Assembly: GCA_003164035.1 (NCBI GenBank)
Contig: PLRS01000154.1
Location: 18,203 to 82,202 of the forward strand
Direction: 5' to 3'
Length of the DNA stretch: 64,000 bases
Source of the DNA: Bryobacterales bacterium
GTDB lineage: Bacteria > Acidobacteriota > Terriglobia > Bryobacterales > Bryobacteraceae
Below, in pieces: positions 23,649 through 33,501 of this stretch; the stretch's first letter is position 1, and each line of letters opens with the position of its first letter. Below the pieces are notes generated by a model. The model was not told the DNA's origin. It saw only the letters and a list, made by a program, of their open reading frames with translations, and searched no databases. The position numbers were made by a program, and so were the translations under genes.

Positions 23649-25763
23649 ATGGCGCGGCCCACGCGCCGGGATGAGTCCCGGCGTGGCAGACTGAGAGTCC
23701 GCTCCACGATAATCGCCGCCTTGCTGGCTTTCTGTCTCCCCCTTTCCGCCCAAACCCTCGATCAGGCCGAAGCCTTATGGAAGGCCCGACGCTACCAGGA
23801 GGCCAACGAAGTTTTCAAAACGCTGGTCGCCGCCCATCCCGAGAATGCCCACTACCGCGTCCGTTGGGGCAGGATGTACCTGGACCATTGGCAGGCACCG
23901 GACGCCGAGGGGCTTTTCGACGAGGCGCTGAAGCTCGATCCGAAATCCGCCGAAGCCGCACTGGGCAAGGCGCTGGTGGCATCGGAATCTTTCGCGGGTG
24001 CGGCCGCCGAGCTGGCGCGACGCGCGCTCGAGCTCGATCCGAAGCTGGTGGAAGCGCAGGAACTGCTGGCGCGGCTGGCTCTCGAAGACGGCGATCGGGA
24101 GAAAGCGGCGGTGGAAGCGCACCGGGCGTTGGCTCTCGATCCCCAGTCCGTCCAAGCCAAGGCGATTCTCGCGTCCATCGACTGGCTCGACGACAAGAAA
24201 GATTCACCCTGGGATCCCAAAGCCGCGCGCGGCTATGAAACCGCCGGGCATTTCTTCATGCTCAATCGGCGCTACCTGGAATGCGTGGCCTTTTATCGCA
24301 AGGCGCTGGCTCTCGATCCGAGCTTGTACTCCGCGCAGTCGCAGCTCGCCATCAACCTCATGCGCCTGGGCCAGGACCAGGAAGCTCAGTCGCTGCTGAA
24401 AGATTGCTGGGATCACGATTTTCAGGACTACGCCACCGCCAATTCGCTCAAGCTGCTCGATACCTTCAAAGACTACGTCACCTTTCGCACCGCCCGCACG
24501 ATTTTGAAGCTTCAAAAGAAGGAAGCCGACTTACTGCATCCCTACTTCGAAACCGAGATGGAGCGCGTCATCGCCACCTACGAAAAGAAATACCGGTTTC
24601 ATTTGCCGGGGCCGGTGCAGGTTGAGGTCTATCCCAATCACGACGACTTCGCCGTGCGAACCGCGGGCATGCCTGGGCTGGGCATCCTGGGCGTGACGTT
24701 CAACATGGTGGTCGCGATGGACAGCCCGTCGGGCCGGCCGCCGGGCAGTTTCCATTGGGCCTCCACTCTATGGCACGAAATGAGCCATGTCTTTACCCTG
24801 ACCATGACTCAATCCCACGTGCCTCGCTGGTTTACCGAGGGCATCGCGGTACATGAGGAGACGGCGGCCTCGCCGGAGTGGGGCGACCGGCTGGGGCCGG
24901 AGGAAATCGCCGCCATCGAGCACAAACAACTTCTGCCGGTGGCGGATCTCGATCGCGGCTTCGTGCATCCTAAAAGCGACAGCCAGGTGGTCGTGAGCTA
25001 TTTCCAGGCCGGCAAGATCTGCGACTTCATCACCGAGAAGTGGGGATGGGATACGATCCTGGCCATGCTGGCCGATTTCGCGCACAACCAGGAAACCGGC
25101 GCAGTGATTCAAAAAGAACTCAAAATCCCGCCCGAAGAGTTCGACAAACAGTTTCTGGCCAAGCTGGAAGGCGAGACCCGGAAAATCGCCGAGAACTTCG
25201 ATCGCTGGCGCGCGGCGGCTCGCCAGGTCAACGAAATGGAGAAGAACAAAGATTACGACGGCGCCATCAAGCTCGGGACCCAGTTTCGCGACGTCTATCC
25301 GGAATTCGTGGAAACCGGCAGCCTGTACGAGGCGCTGGCGGAAGCCGACATGGCCAAACTGGACAAGCCGGCGGCCATCGGCGAATGGGAGCGCTACGTA
25401 CACATGGGCGGGCGCAATCCCGAGACTTTCGAAAAGCTGGCCGGTGCCCTGATGGAATCGGGCAAGGGCAAGGAAGCCGCCGACATACTCAATCGCTTGA
25501 ACTGGATCTACCCGGAAGACAACCTGCTGCACCAGCGCCTGGGCGGATTGTGGCTGGACGAAGGGAACGCCGCGGGAGCAGTGACGGAATTCCGCGCGCT
25601 GGTGAGCAACCACCCGGTGGACCGCGCCGAGGCCCATTACGAGCTGGCCCGCGCCTACAACCAGAACCGCCAGCGCGATCAGGCGCGCGACGAAGTGCTG
25701 GCGGCGCTCGAGATCGCTCCGGACTTCAAACCGGCGCAGAAGCTGTTTCTGGAACTGCAATAA
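23649..25763 (+). CDS. Secreted TPR protein with gluzincin (peptidase MA-like) domain
   Basis: About 704 residues from ATG 23649; the first 20 are encoded by a REP unit, after which IIAALLAFCLPLSAQ is a signal peptide. N-terminal TPR repeats (residues about 40-250) lead to a metallopeptidase domain with zinc motif HEMSH at 376-380 and a third ligand E397 in WFTEGIAVHEE. C-terminal TPRs run to the end. It is probably a periplasmic zinc peptidase or scaffold. Its stop overlaps the moxR start (TAATG), so it is coupled to the MoxR cluster. The frame is also open further upstream, but that stretch lies antisense to the RAYT gene and is not coding on this strand. Native start was probably altered by REP insertion. 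Confidence 0.85.
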   Translation: MARPTRRDESRRGRLRVRSTIIAALLAFCLPLSAQTLDQAEALWKARRYQEANEVFKTLVAAHPENAHYRVRWGRMYLDHWQAPDAEGLFDEALKLDPKSAEAALGKALVASESFAGAAAELARRALELDPKLVEAQELLARLALEDGDREKAAVEAHRALALDPQSVQAKAILASIDWLDDKKDSPWDPKAARGYETAGHFFMLNRRYLECVAFYRKALALDPSLYSAQSQLAINLMRLGQDQEAQSLLKDCWDHDFQDYATANSLKLLDTFKDYVTFRTARTILKLQKKEADLLHPYFETEMERVIATYEKKYRFHLPGPVQVEVYPNHDDFAVRTAGMPGLGILGVTFNMVVAMDSPSGRPPGSFHWASTLWHEMSHVFTLTMTQSHVPRWFTEGIAVHEETAASPEWGDRLGPEEIAAIEHKQLLPVADLDRGFVHPKSDSQVVVSYFQAGKICDFITEKWGWDTILAMLADFAHNQETGAVIQKELKIPPEEFDKQFLAKLEGETRKIAENFDRWRAAARQVNEMEKNKDYDGAIKLGTQFRDVYPEFVETGSLYEALAEADMAKLDKPAAIGEWERYVHMGGRNPETFEKLAGALMESGKGKEAADILNRLNWIYPEDNLLHQRLGGLWLDEGNAAGAVTEFRALVSNHPVDRAEAHYELARAYNQNRQRDQARDEVLAALEIAPDFKPAQKLFLELQ
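23663..23707 (-). repeat. REP family B, copy 6 (inverted)
   Basis: Inverted partner of 23533-23578 with hairpin GCCGGGA-TGAG-TCCCGGC and the end GTCCGCTCCAC. It lies directly before the signal peptide of the TPR metallopeptidase gene and is read in its frame. Confidence 0.9.
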
Positions 25764-26800
25764 TGATGGGAACTCAAATGTCGACTACCGCGACCCAGCT
25801 TGACCCGGAAGTATTGAAGACGCGCATCGAGCGTTTCCGCCAGGTGCAATCCGACATCGTGACGCAGGTGCGGCGCGTGATCGTGGGGCAGGAGGAGGTG
25901 CTGGAACAGGTCATGATCGGCCTGTTCGTGGGCGGCCATTGCCTCATCACCGGCTTGCCCGGCACCGCCAAAACCCTGCTGGTGCGCACGCTCGCGCAAA
26001 CCCTCGGCCTGGTGTTCAAACGCATTCAGTTCACCCCCGACCTGATGCCCAGCGACATCACCGGCACCGACATCATCGAAGAAGACCCGGCCACGGGCCG
26101 CCGCACCTGGACCTTCGTGGAAGGGCCGATTTTCGGCAACATTCTGCTGGCCGACGAAATCAACCGCACCCCGCCCAAGACGCAAAGCGCCCTGCTCGAA
26201 GCCATGCAGGAACGCGCCTGCACCGTGCGCGGCCATAACTACCTGCTGCCGGCGCCGTTCTTCGTGCTGGCCACCCAGAACCCCATCGAGCTGGAGGGTA
26301 CCTATCCGCTGCCCGAGGCGCAGCTCGACCGCTTCCTGTTCAATACCGTGCTGGATTACCTCAGCGCCGACGAGGAGCTCGAAGTCGTCGACCTGACCAC
26401 CGTCACCACCATCCCCCACGCCGACCCCGTCACCAACGCCGAAGAGATCCTGGCGTTCCAGCAACTGGTGCGCATGGTGCCGATCGGCGAGAGCGTGGCG
26501 CGCTACGCGGTGGAGCTGGTTCGGGCCACCCGCCAGAAAGATCCATCGGCGCCCGATTTCGTCCAAAAATATGTCAACTACGGCGCCAGCGTGCGCGCCG
26601 CCCAGTTCCTGGTGCTGGCCGCCAAGGCCCGGGCGCTCATGAAGCGGCGCTATCACGTGACCTATGAAGATCTGCGGGCGCTGTATACGCCCGTTCTCCG
26701 GCACCGCATTCTGCTCAACTTCCACGCCGAATCGGACCGGGTGACGCAAGACGACATTCTGAAACGCCTGCTGGAGTGGAAGGGTACTCCGCGGGAATAG
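25763..26800 (+). CDS. MoxR-family AAA+ ATPase
   Basis: 345 residues from ATG 25763 (a second in-frame ATG at 25778 is also reasonable). Walker A is GLPGTAKT at 64-71; Walker B is [28 protein letters not shown] and DRFLF are the sensor and arginine-finger blocks of the family. MoxR ATPases act as chaperones that insert metal or assemble complexes together with VWA proteins. The start overlaps the TPR gene stop, and the DUF58 gene follows 10 bases later. This is the usual moxR-DUF58-batA order. Confidence 0.94.
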   Translation: MMGTQMSTTATQLDPEVLKTRIERFRQVQSDIVTQVRRVIVGQEEVLEQVMIGLFVGGHCLITGLPGTAKTLLVRTLAQTLGLVFKRIQFTPDLMPSDITGTDIIEEDPATGRRTWTFVEGPIFGNILLADEINRTPPKTQSALLEAMQERACTVRGHNYLLPAPFFVLATQNPIELEGTYPLPEAQLDRFLFNTVLDYLSADEELEVVDLTTVTTIPHADPVTNAEEILAFQQLVRMVPIGESVARYAVELVRATRQKDPSAPDFVQKYVNYGASVRAAQFLVLAAKARALMKRRYHVTYEDLRALYTPVLRHRILLNFHAESDRVTQDDILKRLLEWKGTPRE

Positions 26801-26810
26801 CCGGGCCCCC

Positions 26811-27704
26811 ATGCTGCAGCGATTTCTCGACCCCGCCACTCTCGCTTCCATTTCCGGGCTGGACCTTGTAGCCAAGACCGTGGTGGACGGGTTCGTGGCC
26901 GGATTGCACCGTTCGCCGGACTTCGGCTTTTCCCAGGAATTCGCCGAGTACCGCGCCTACACTCAGGGCGACGATTTGCGCCACGTGGATTGGAACGTGT
27001 TCGCGCGCACCGACCGTTGCTATCTGAAGCGTTACCGCGGCGAAACCAACACGCGCCTGCTGGTGCTGCTCGATACTTCCGGGTCGATGGGATACGGTTC
27101 GGGCAGCATCACCAAGATCGACTACGCCCGCTACGTGGCGGCCTCGCTGGTGTATATGGCCAGCTCGCTGCAGCGCGATGCCGCCGGGCTGATCGTGTTC
27201 GATGAAGACGTGGCCGATTACGTCGCGCCTTCCACCCGCCAGGGCCAGCTCTTCCGCCTGTTGCATGCCATCGAAAAGGTCCAGCCCAGCGCGCGCACCG
27301 ATTTCACCAAGCCTTTTATCCACTTTCAGAATTTCCTCCATCGCCGCGGCATCGTGGTGGTGATTTCCGATTTTTACGCCGACCCGGATTCCATTGTCCG
27401 CACCATCGAGCCGCTCCGCTACCGGGGCAACGAAGTGATCCTGTTTCATACCTTGGACCCGCAGGAAATCGCCCCCAAATTCCGCCAGCCGGTGCTCTTG
27501 GTGGACATGGAAAACGCAGCCGAGCAAATGGAAGTCTCGCCCGAGTACGCGCGCCACGAATACCGGGCGCGAGTGGACGCGCACCTTTCGAACCTGCGGG
27601 ACAAGGCGCGCGGGGCGGGCCTGGATTATTTCCTGATGGATACGGGCCGGCCGCTCGATGAAGGCTTGCGCGAATACCTGGCCATCCGTAGGAGGATGCT
27701 GTAA
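26811..27704 (+). CDS. DUF58 protein with VWA fold
   Basis: 297 residues. The DUF58 hallmark RAYTQGDDLRHVDWNVFART (part of residues 45-65) precedes a VWA domain with a complete DxSxS site in VLLDTSGSMGYG. It is cytoplasmic or membrane-attached without its own membrane helix, and it is thought to be the direct VWA partner of MoxR. It ends one base before the next gene. Confidence 0.92.
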   Translation: MLQRFLDPATLASISGLDLVAKTVVDGFVAGLHRSPDFGFSQEFAEYRAYTQGDDLRHVDWNVFARTDRCYLKRYRGETNTRLLVLLDTSGSMGYGSGSITKIDYARYVAASLVYMASSLQRDAAGLIVFDEDVADYVAPSTRQGQLFRLLHAIEKVQPSARTDFTKPFIHFQNFLHRRGIVVVISDFYADPDSIVRTIEPLRYRGNEVILFHTLDPQEIAPKFRQPVLLVDMENAAEQMEVSPEYARHEYRARVDAHLSNLRDKARGAGLDYFLMDTGRPLDEGLREYLAIRRRML

Positions 27705-29711
27705 ATGGGCTTTCTCACGCCATGGTTTCTGGGCGGGATGGTGGCGGTGGGGCTGCCCGTGTGGCTGCACCTGCTGCGCAAGCACCGCTCCACGCCGCTG
27801 CCCTTCAGCTCGCTGATGTTCTTCGAGCGGCGGACGCAGAGCTCCATCAAGCACCGGCGGCTGCGGTACCTGGTTCTGTTTTCGCTGCGCGCGGCGCTGG
27901 TGGCGCTGCTGGTGCTGGCGTTCGCGCATCCGTATATAGAGCAAAAGCTGGTGCCGCAATCGCGCGCCGGCGAAGTGGCCGTGGTGGCGATCGATAATTC
28001 GCTGAGCATGCGCGCGGCGGACCGGCTGGCGCAGGCAAAGTCGATGGCCAAATCGGTAGTGCGCGGAATGCGCCTTGGCCAGCGCGGGCAGGTGCTCGCG
28101 TTCGGCGCGCGAGTGGAGGCGTTGAGCGAAGTCACCGACGACAAAAGCGCCCTCGGTGCGGCCATCGACGCGGTGCGCCCATCGGATACGCGCACCTCGT
28201 TCGCCGAGCTGGTGCGGGCGGTGAAGTCGATCGCGCAATCGCTCGCCGTGCCGCTCGACGTGCACCTCTATTCCGACATGCAGCAGACCGGCATGCCGGC
28301 CAATTTCAACGATCTGCGTTTGGGCGACCGCGTACGCCTGGAGCCGCATCCGCTGGTTTCCGGCGCGACAGCCAACTTCGCGGTGGAAAACGTGGTGGCG
28401 CCGCATCGCGTCTACGATGGCAACAAGAACCGCGTGCTGGCCACGGTGATCGGCTACGGCACAAGCAGGGCCCTCCGCACGGTTACGCTGGAGCTCAACG
28501 GGCGCGCCATCGAATCGAAGCGCGTCGAAGTTCCCGAAAACGGCCGCGCCACGGTGGAATTCGCTTCGCTCGAAGTGCCTTACGGGTACAACAAAGGCGA
28601 CGTGCACATCGATGGCGCCGACGCGCTGGCGGCTGACGACGTTTTTTACTTTTCCGTGGAGCGATCCGACGCCCGCCATATCCTGTTCGTCCACGCGCCC
28701 GATAACACTCGCGGACTGCTGTATTTTCAGGCTGCGCTGGAGGCCAACGGCCAGCACGGTTTCGCCGTCGACCCGGCCACCCCGGACCAGGCCGCCAATT
28801 TGTCGCCGGACAAATACGCCTTCGTCGCGATCTCCGATGCGGGCGTGCTGCCGGCCGGTTTCGAAACCGCGCTGAAGGAATACGTAAACCGCGGCGGCGC
28901 GGTGCTGGTGGTGCTGGGACACACTTATACGGCTCGCGACAAAGTGCCGGTGGGCGGATTGACCATTACCGGAACGCGCTATGCCCCAAGGGAAGGCGAC
29001 CGCTTCCAGACGGCGGCGGCGCTCGATACGTCCCACCCCGCCATTCAGCAGGACAATCGCTGGGACGACGTGAAATTTTACCGCGCCATCGGCGTGGACC
29101 CGGCCGGGGCGCGCGTCGCGGCGCGGCTCACCGACGATACGCCGCTGGTCATCGACCGGCAGCAGGGAAGCGGCCACGTGCTGGTGTTCGCTTCCACTTT
29201 CGACAACCTGGACAACGATTTTCCGCTGCACGCGTCGTTCGTTCCCTTCATCCAGCAGACGGCCAATTACCTGGGCCGTATGGATAGCGGGCAGGCCAGC
29301 GTAACGGTCGGGTCGTTCGCCGAATTGAGGGAAGCGGAGGCGAAGGGCGCAGCGGTGGAGGTGCTCGATCCCACCGGCGAGCGCGCGCTTTCCCTCGCCG
29401 AGGCGGTCAAAGCGCGGAACATCCAATTCCTGATGATGGGCTTCTACGACATTCGCCGGCCCAACGGCCGCAACGAAATGGTAGCCGTGAATGGCGATCG
29501 CCGCGAGAGCGATCTGAGGCCGGCACCCCAGGAGACCCTCGGTTTGTGGCAGAATACAGCCAACGGCAATGTGGAGGCCGGGAGCGCGGCGGCGTCCGGG
29601 CAGAAGCCGCTTTCCCTGTGGTGGTACGTGATGCTGGCGGTGTTGGCGGTGTCGATTGCGGAAACCCTGTTGGGCAACCGGCACCTGTCGGTGGATCAGG
29701 AGGCGGGATGA
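27705..29711 (+). CDS. BatA-like membrane protein with VWA domain
   Basis: 668 residues. The N-terminal BatA domain (MGFLTPWFLGGMVAVGLPVW, then HLLRKH and the S/T-P-L-P-F-S-S-L-M-F-F-E block) carries two membrane helices; the VWA domain has the DxSxS site in VVAIDNSLSM. A beta-sandwich and a GATase-like region (LSPDKYAFVAISDAGVLPAG) follow, and the end has one membrane helix. The overall layout repeats that of the gene at 19404. The stop overlaps the next start (ATGA). Confidence 0.87.
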   Translation: MGFLTPWFLGGMVAVGLPVWLHLLRKHRSTPLPFSSLMFFERRTQSSIKHRRLRYLVLFSLRAALVALLVLAFAHPYIEQKLVPQSRAGEVAVVAIDNSLSMRAADRLAQAKSMAKSVVRGMRLGQRGQVLAFGARVEALSEVTDDKSALGAAIDAVRPSDTRTSFAELVRAVKSIAQSLAVPLDVHLYSDMQQTGMPANFNDLRLGDRVRLEPHPLVSGATANFAVENVVAPHRVYDGNKNRVLATVIGYGTSRALRTVTLELNGRAIESKRVEVPENGRATVEFASLEVPYGYNKGDVHIDGADALAADDVFYFSVERSDARHILFVHAPDNTRGLLYFQAALEANGQHGFAVDPATPDQAANLSPDKYAFVAISDAGVLPAGFETALKEYVNRGGAVLVVLGHTYTARDKVPVGGLTITGTRYAPREGDRFQTAAALDTSHPAIQQDNRWDDVKFYRAIGVDPAGARVAARLTDDTPLVIDRQQGSGHVLVFASTFDNLDNDFPLHASFVPFIQQTANYLGRMDSGQASVTVGSFAELREAEAKGAAVEVLDPTGERALSLAEAVKARNIQFLMMGFYDIRRPNGRNEMVAVNGDRRESDLRPAPQETLGLWQNTANGNVEAGSAAASGQKPLSLWWYVMLAVLAVSIAETLLGNRHLSVDQEAG

Positions 29712-32700
29712 AACCTTTGGATCGCTTGTCCGGCTATTTGAGCGCACTGGAACGGCGGCTTCGGCTGCTGGCGGTGGCGCGAGGGGTTGCGGAGTGCGCC
29801 GCGGCGGCATTGGTGCTGACCGTGGTCGCGGTACTGGCCGCCAATCATTTTTCCTTTTCCGCGCCGAGCGTCACCGGCGCCCGCGTCTTCCTGTTCCTGG
29901 GGCTGGCCGTCGCCCTGGCCGCGGCCTTGATCGTGCCGCTGATCCAGCTCAACCGGCGGCGTGCCGCGCGAACCGCCGAGCGGCGCTACCCGCAGTTCGA
30001 GGAACGCCTCCTCACCTTCACCGAGCGTCTGGAACATAACGACCAGGATCCGTTTCTGCCCTTGCTGGCCGCCGATACGCTGCGCGTGGCCGAACAGGCG
30101 CAGCCGCGCGAAGTAGCGCGCACGTCCTGGATTTTCAGTTTCTCCTCGGCCGCCGCGGCATCCGCGCTGGTACTGATCTGGCTGGCCACCTCCGGGCCGG
30201 GTTTCCTCGGCTATGGCACTTCGCTGCTCTGGGGCGGCCTGCCGAAGGGCTCCATGAAGCCGTTCTACGCCATCCAGGTGGATCCCGGAAATCGCACCAT
30301 CCGCAAACGTGCCGACCAGGTGATCTCCGCGAACTTGACCGGTTTCAGCTCGCCCAAAGTACGCCTGTTCGCCAAGTACGGCAGCGCATCGGCGTGGGAG
30401 CAGACCGAAATGTCGCCGCAACCGGGCGGCGCCGGCTACCAGTTCCTGCTTGCGGGTGTGCCGGAATCGCTGGATTATTACGTGGAAGCGGGCGGGGTCC
30501 GCTCGGAGACGTACAAACTCAAGGTGGTGGACCTGCCGGCGGTGAAAAGCATTCGCGTGACCTATCGTTTCCCGGCGTGGATCGGCATCGGCGACGTGGT
30601 GGAAGACCCCGGCGGCGACCTGCGGGCGGTTGCCGGAACCAGGGCGGATGTGGTGGTGCGCACGGATCGGCCGCTCTCGAGCGGTGTCATCCTGCTCGAC
30701 GATGGCACCAAACTGGAGCTGAAGCCCGCGCCCGATGGAACAGCGGTGGCGACGGTGGCAATTGACAAGGACGGCATGTATCACGTGGCCGCCATCGAGG
30801 GCGGCGAGGATGTTCGCCTCGGCGAGGATTATTTCATCGAAGCGCAGAAGGATCAGCCGCCGGAAGTCGCCATCACCCGTCCGGGCCGCGATTTCAAGGC
30901 TAGCCCGATTGAAGAAGTCACCGTCGCGGTAAACGCCAAAGACGATTTCGGCCTCAAGGCCGTGGACCTGCACTATTCGGTGAACGGCGGCGCGGAGAAA
31001 ACTCTGCCCCTGCTCAATAGCAAAGACGGCAAGACCTCCGCCGGCACAACTACGCTGGCCCTGGAGGATTTCAAAGCCGTGCCGGGCGACGTGATCAGCG
31101 TGTACGCCACGGCCAAGGACGCGCGGCAGTCTTCCTCCACGGATATGTTCTTTATCGAGGCCCAGCCGTTCGAGAAGAACTATACCCAATCGCAGCAAAT
31201 GGGCGGCGGTGGCGCCGGCGGCGATCAGGGCGACCCGCAGAGCCAGATCTCCGAGCGGCAGAAGGAAATCGTCACCGCGACCTTCAATCAGCTCAAAGGG
31301 AACGGCGCCAAAGGGACGGACGCCGAGAACGCCGCCTTCCTGTCTTCGGTGCAATCGAAGCTGCGCGACCAGACCAAGTCGCTGAGCGACCGCATGAGGG
31401 CGCGCCAGTTGGAAGAGGCCGGCGATTCGTTCAAGAGTTTTGTGACCGACATGGACAAGGCCGTGGAGGCCATGGGACCGGCGGCCGAAAACCTGAAAGG
31501 CCGGAAATGGCAGGGTGCGCTGGCGCCGGAGCAGCAGGCGCTGCAATATCTGCTGCGCGCCGAAGCCACCTTCCGCGATATTCAGGTGGCTTTCGGGCAA
31601 CAGGGCGGCAGGGGCGGCGGCGGTGGGAATAGCGCCTCCCGCGATATGGAAGGCTTGTTCGACCTGGAGCTCGATACCGAAAAGAACCAATACGAAACCG
31701 GCTCTTCCGCGGCTCAAGCCGCCGATCAACGGCAGAAACAGATCGACGAAGCGCTCGAAAAGCTCAAACAGTTGGCCAGGCGCCAGCAGGAACTGGCCGA
31801 ACAGCAGCGCCAGAATCCGCAACAGACTTCCGAGCGGCGCTGGCAGCAGGAGATGCTGCGGCGCGAGGCCGAACAATTACAGCAGCAGATGCAGCAACTG
31901 GCGCAGAACCAGGGCAGCCAGCTCAGCCGTAACGGCCAGCAGGGGCAGCAACAGCAAGGCCAGCAGGGGCAATCGGGTCAACAGGGACAACAAGGCCAAC
32001 AAGGCCAACAGGGGCAGCAAGGGCAATCCGGGCAATCCGGGCAATCCGGGCAATCCGGGCAATCCGGACAGCAAGGGCAGCAGGGACAGCCTGGCAAACC
32101 GGGCCAGCAAGGTCAATCGGCACAATCGGGCCAATCCGGCCAGCAGCAGGGCAATGACTCACGCACGCGCGGCGCGGATGCCCAGCAACTCCGGCAGACC
32201 ATCGACCGTCTGCAGCAGGCGCTCGAGGATATGCGGCAATCGGCCGATTCGCGAACCGCCGGAACGCCGCAGGGCGAAGCCGGAGCCAAGCGCGCCGCCG
32301 ACCGGCTGCAGGAAGCCGAACAGATGTTGAATGGTCTGCGCAGCCAGCAATCCAGCAGCGAAGTCGGCGACCTGGCCCAACAGGCCGGGGAGTTGGCTCG
32401 CAAGCAGCAGGAATTCGAAGGCCAGATGCGGCGCAGTTTTGGGCCGCAGAACACCGGCGTGACGCGCCAGCAGGCCGAACAACTGGCCGGCCGGAAAGAC
32501 GCCGAACTGGAGGATCTCAAGCGGCTGGAACAGCAGATGCAAAGCTCCGTGCGCAGCCTGATGAGCGGTAACCGGCCGGCTTCCACCAAGATGCGGGACG
32601 CGTTGGCAGGAGTGCAGCAGCAGGACGTAGAACGCGCCATGCAGCGCAATTCCGGCTGGATCCGCAACGGCATGGGCGAGTACGCCGCCATGAGCGAGGC

Positions 32701-33472
32701 GCAGATTACCTCGGCATTGAACGACTTGCACGACCAGTTGAACAAGCTTCAGCAATCGGTGGGACAAGCTCAGCAGGGCAAGGCCGGTCAGGACGGCCAG
32801 TCGGTGGAAGACGCCTTGAACCGGGTGGAACAACTGCACCGCCAGATGGAACAATTGCAGGCCAACGCGGCCGGACAGCGCGGCCAACGGCAGGGGCAAC
32901 AGGGGCAGCCCTCACAAGCGGGTCAGGGTAGCCAACAAAGTCAGTCTGGGCAACCGGGGCAATCTTCGCAATCGGGACAAGCAGGCCAGCAGGGCGGCGG
33001 ACAACAGGGTTCGGCGGGCAATCCAGGCGGACAATGGCAGGCGGCCGGACCGAGGGGAGGCGCATCGGGCGGACCTGGCGGCGCCAACTGGATAGACAAC
33101 GGCGTCCGCGGCCGCGATTACACCGGCCCCATCCGTCCGGAGGATGTGGACGCGTCGGCGCGCCAAACCGAGGCCAGCCTGCAGCAATTGCAGCAGCAAC
33201 TGAAAGACGATCCGAATACCGCCCGGGATATCCAGGGCCTGATCCGGGATTTGCGCCAATTCGATCCAACGGTTTACGCTAGCGATCCCTTGCTGCTGCT
33301 GCAACGGATTCAAGCGGCGATGGGTTCGGTCGAGCAGGTGGAGATCGAGCTGCGGCGCAAATTGGACCAGTCCGGCGGAGGCGCGGTGCGCAGCCCGGGA
33401 AGCGAACCGGTGCCGCAGGGCTATTCCGACGCAGTTGCGGACTACTTCCGTAAGCTCAGCAAGCAGAAGTAG
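29708..33472 (+). CDS. Large Gln/Gly-rich membrane protein (DUF4175-like)
   Basis: 1254 residues from ATG 29708. Two or three membrane helices lie in the first 180 residues, followed by several Ig-like beta domains (about 190-490), then a long helical part rich in Q and E. Two low-complexity blocks of GQQGQ/GQSGQS repeats lie near residues 738-816 and 1058-1118. The arrangement resembles DUF4175 proteins found after BatA-type genes. Its start overlaps the batA-like stop. The composition suggests a periplasmic coiled-coil rod with flexible linkers. Function unknown. The 9-bp tandem repeat at 32021-32065 is inside the first low-complexity block. Confidence 0.82.
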   Translation: MKPLDRLSGYLSALERRLRLLAVARGVAECAAAALVLTVVAVLAANHFSFSAPSVTGARVFLFLGLAVALAAALIVPLIQLNRRRAARTAERRYPQFEERLLTFTERLEHNDQDPFLPLLAADTLRVAEQAQPREVARTSWIFSFSSAAAASALVLIWLATSGPGFLGYGTSLLWGGLPKGSMKPFYAIQVDPGNRTIRKRADQVISANLTGFSSPKVRLFAKYGSASAWEQTEMSPQPGGAGYQFLLAGVPESLDYYVEAGGVRSETYKLKVVDLPAVKSIRVTYRFPAWIGIGDVVEDPGGDLRAVAGTRADVVVRTDRPLSSGVILLDDGTKLELKPAPDGTAVATVAIDKDGMYHVAAIEGGEDVRLGEDYFIEAQKDQPPEVAITRPGRDFKASPIEEVTVAVNAKDDFGLKAVDLHYSVNGGAEKTLPLLNSKDGKTSAGTTTLALEDFKAVPGDVISVYATAKDARQSSSTDMFFIEAQPFEKNYTQSQQMGGGGAGGDQGDPQSQISERQKEIVTATFNQLKGNGAKGTDAENAAFLSSVQSKLRDQTKSLSDRMRARQLEEAGDSFKSFVTDMDKAVEAMGPAAENLKGRKWQGALAPEQQALQYLLRAEATFRDIQVAFGQQGGRGGGGGNSASRDMEGLFDLELDTEKNQYETGSSAAQAADQRQKQIDEALEKLKQLARRQQELAEQQRQNPQQTSERRWQQEMLRREAEQLQQQMQQLAQNQGSQLSRNGQQGQQQQGQQGQSGQQGQQGQQGQQGQQGQSGQSGQSGQSGQSGQQGQQGQPGKPGQQGQSAQSGQSGQQQGNDSRTRGADAQQLRQTIDRLQQALEDMRQSADSRTAGTPQGEAGAKRAADRLQEAEQMLNGLRSQQSSSEVGDLAQQAGELARKQQEFEGQMRRSFGPQNTGVTRQQAEQLAGRKDAELEDLKRLEQQMQSSVRSLMSGNRPASTKMRDALAGVQQQDVERAMQRNSGWIRNGMGEYAAMSEAQITSALNDLHDQLNKLQQSVGQAQQGKAGQDGQSVEDALNRVEQLHRQMEQLQANAAGQRGQRQGQQGQPSQAGQGSQQSQSGQPGQSSQSGQAGQQGGGQQGSAGNPGGQWQAAGPRGGASGGPGGANWIDNGVRGRDYTGPIRPEDVDASARQTEASLQQLQQQLKDDPNTARDIQGLIRDLRQFDPTVYASDPLLLLQRIQAAMGSVEQVEIELRRKLDQSGGGAVRSPGSEPVPQGYSDAVADYFRKLSKQK
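32021..32065 (+). repeat. 9-bp tandem repeat (5 units) coding Gly-Gln-Ser
   Basis: Five exact copies of GGGCAATCC in frame, inside a longer stretch of degenerate GQQ/GQS codons. Slippage would change length by three residues without breaking the frame. Confidence 0.95.
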
Positions 33473-33501
33473 CAACCGCATTTGTCACGTTGCGAGCCAC
33501 C

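Noticed and set aside
26715..29810. Very long open frame on the minus strand (about 1030 codons)
   Set aside because: It lies antisense to the DUF58 and BatA-like genes, is rich in His/Arg/Gln as expected for the shadow frame of GC-rich genes, and has no recognisable domain.
31900..32150. Tandem repeats considered as CRISPR
   Set aside because: Units are 9 bp and coding Gly-Gln-Ser, with no spacers of 30 bases and no cas genes.
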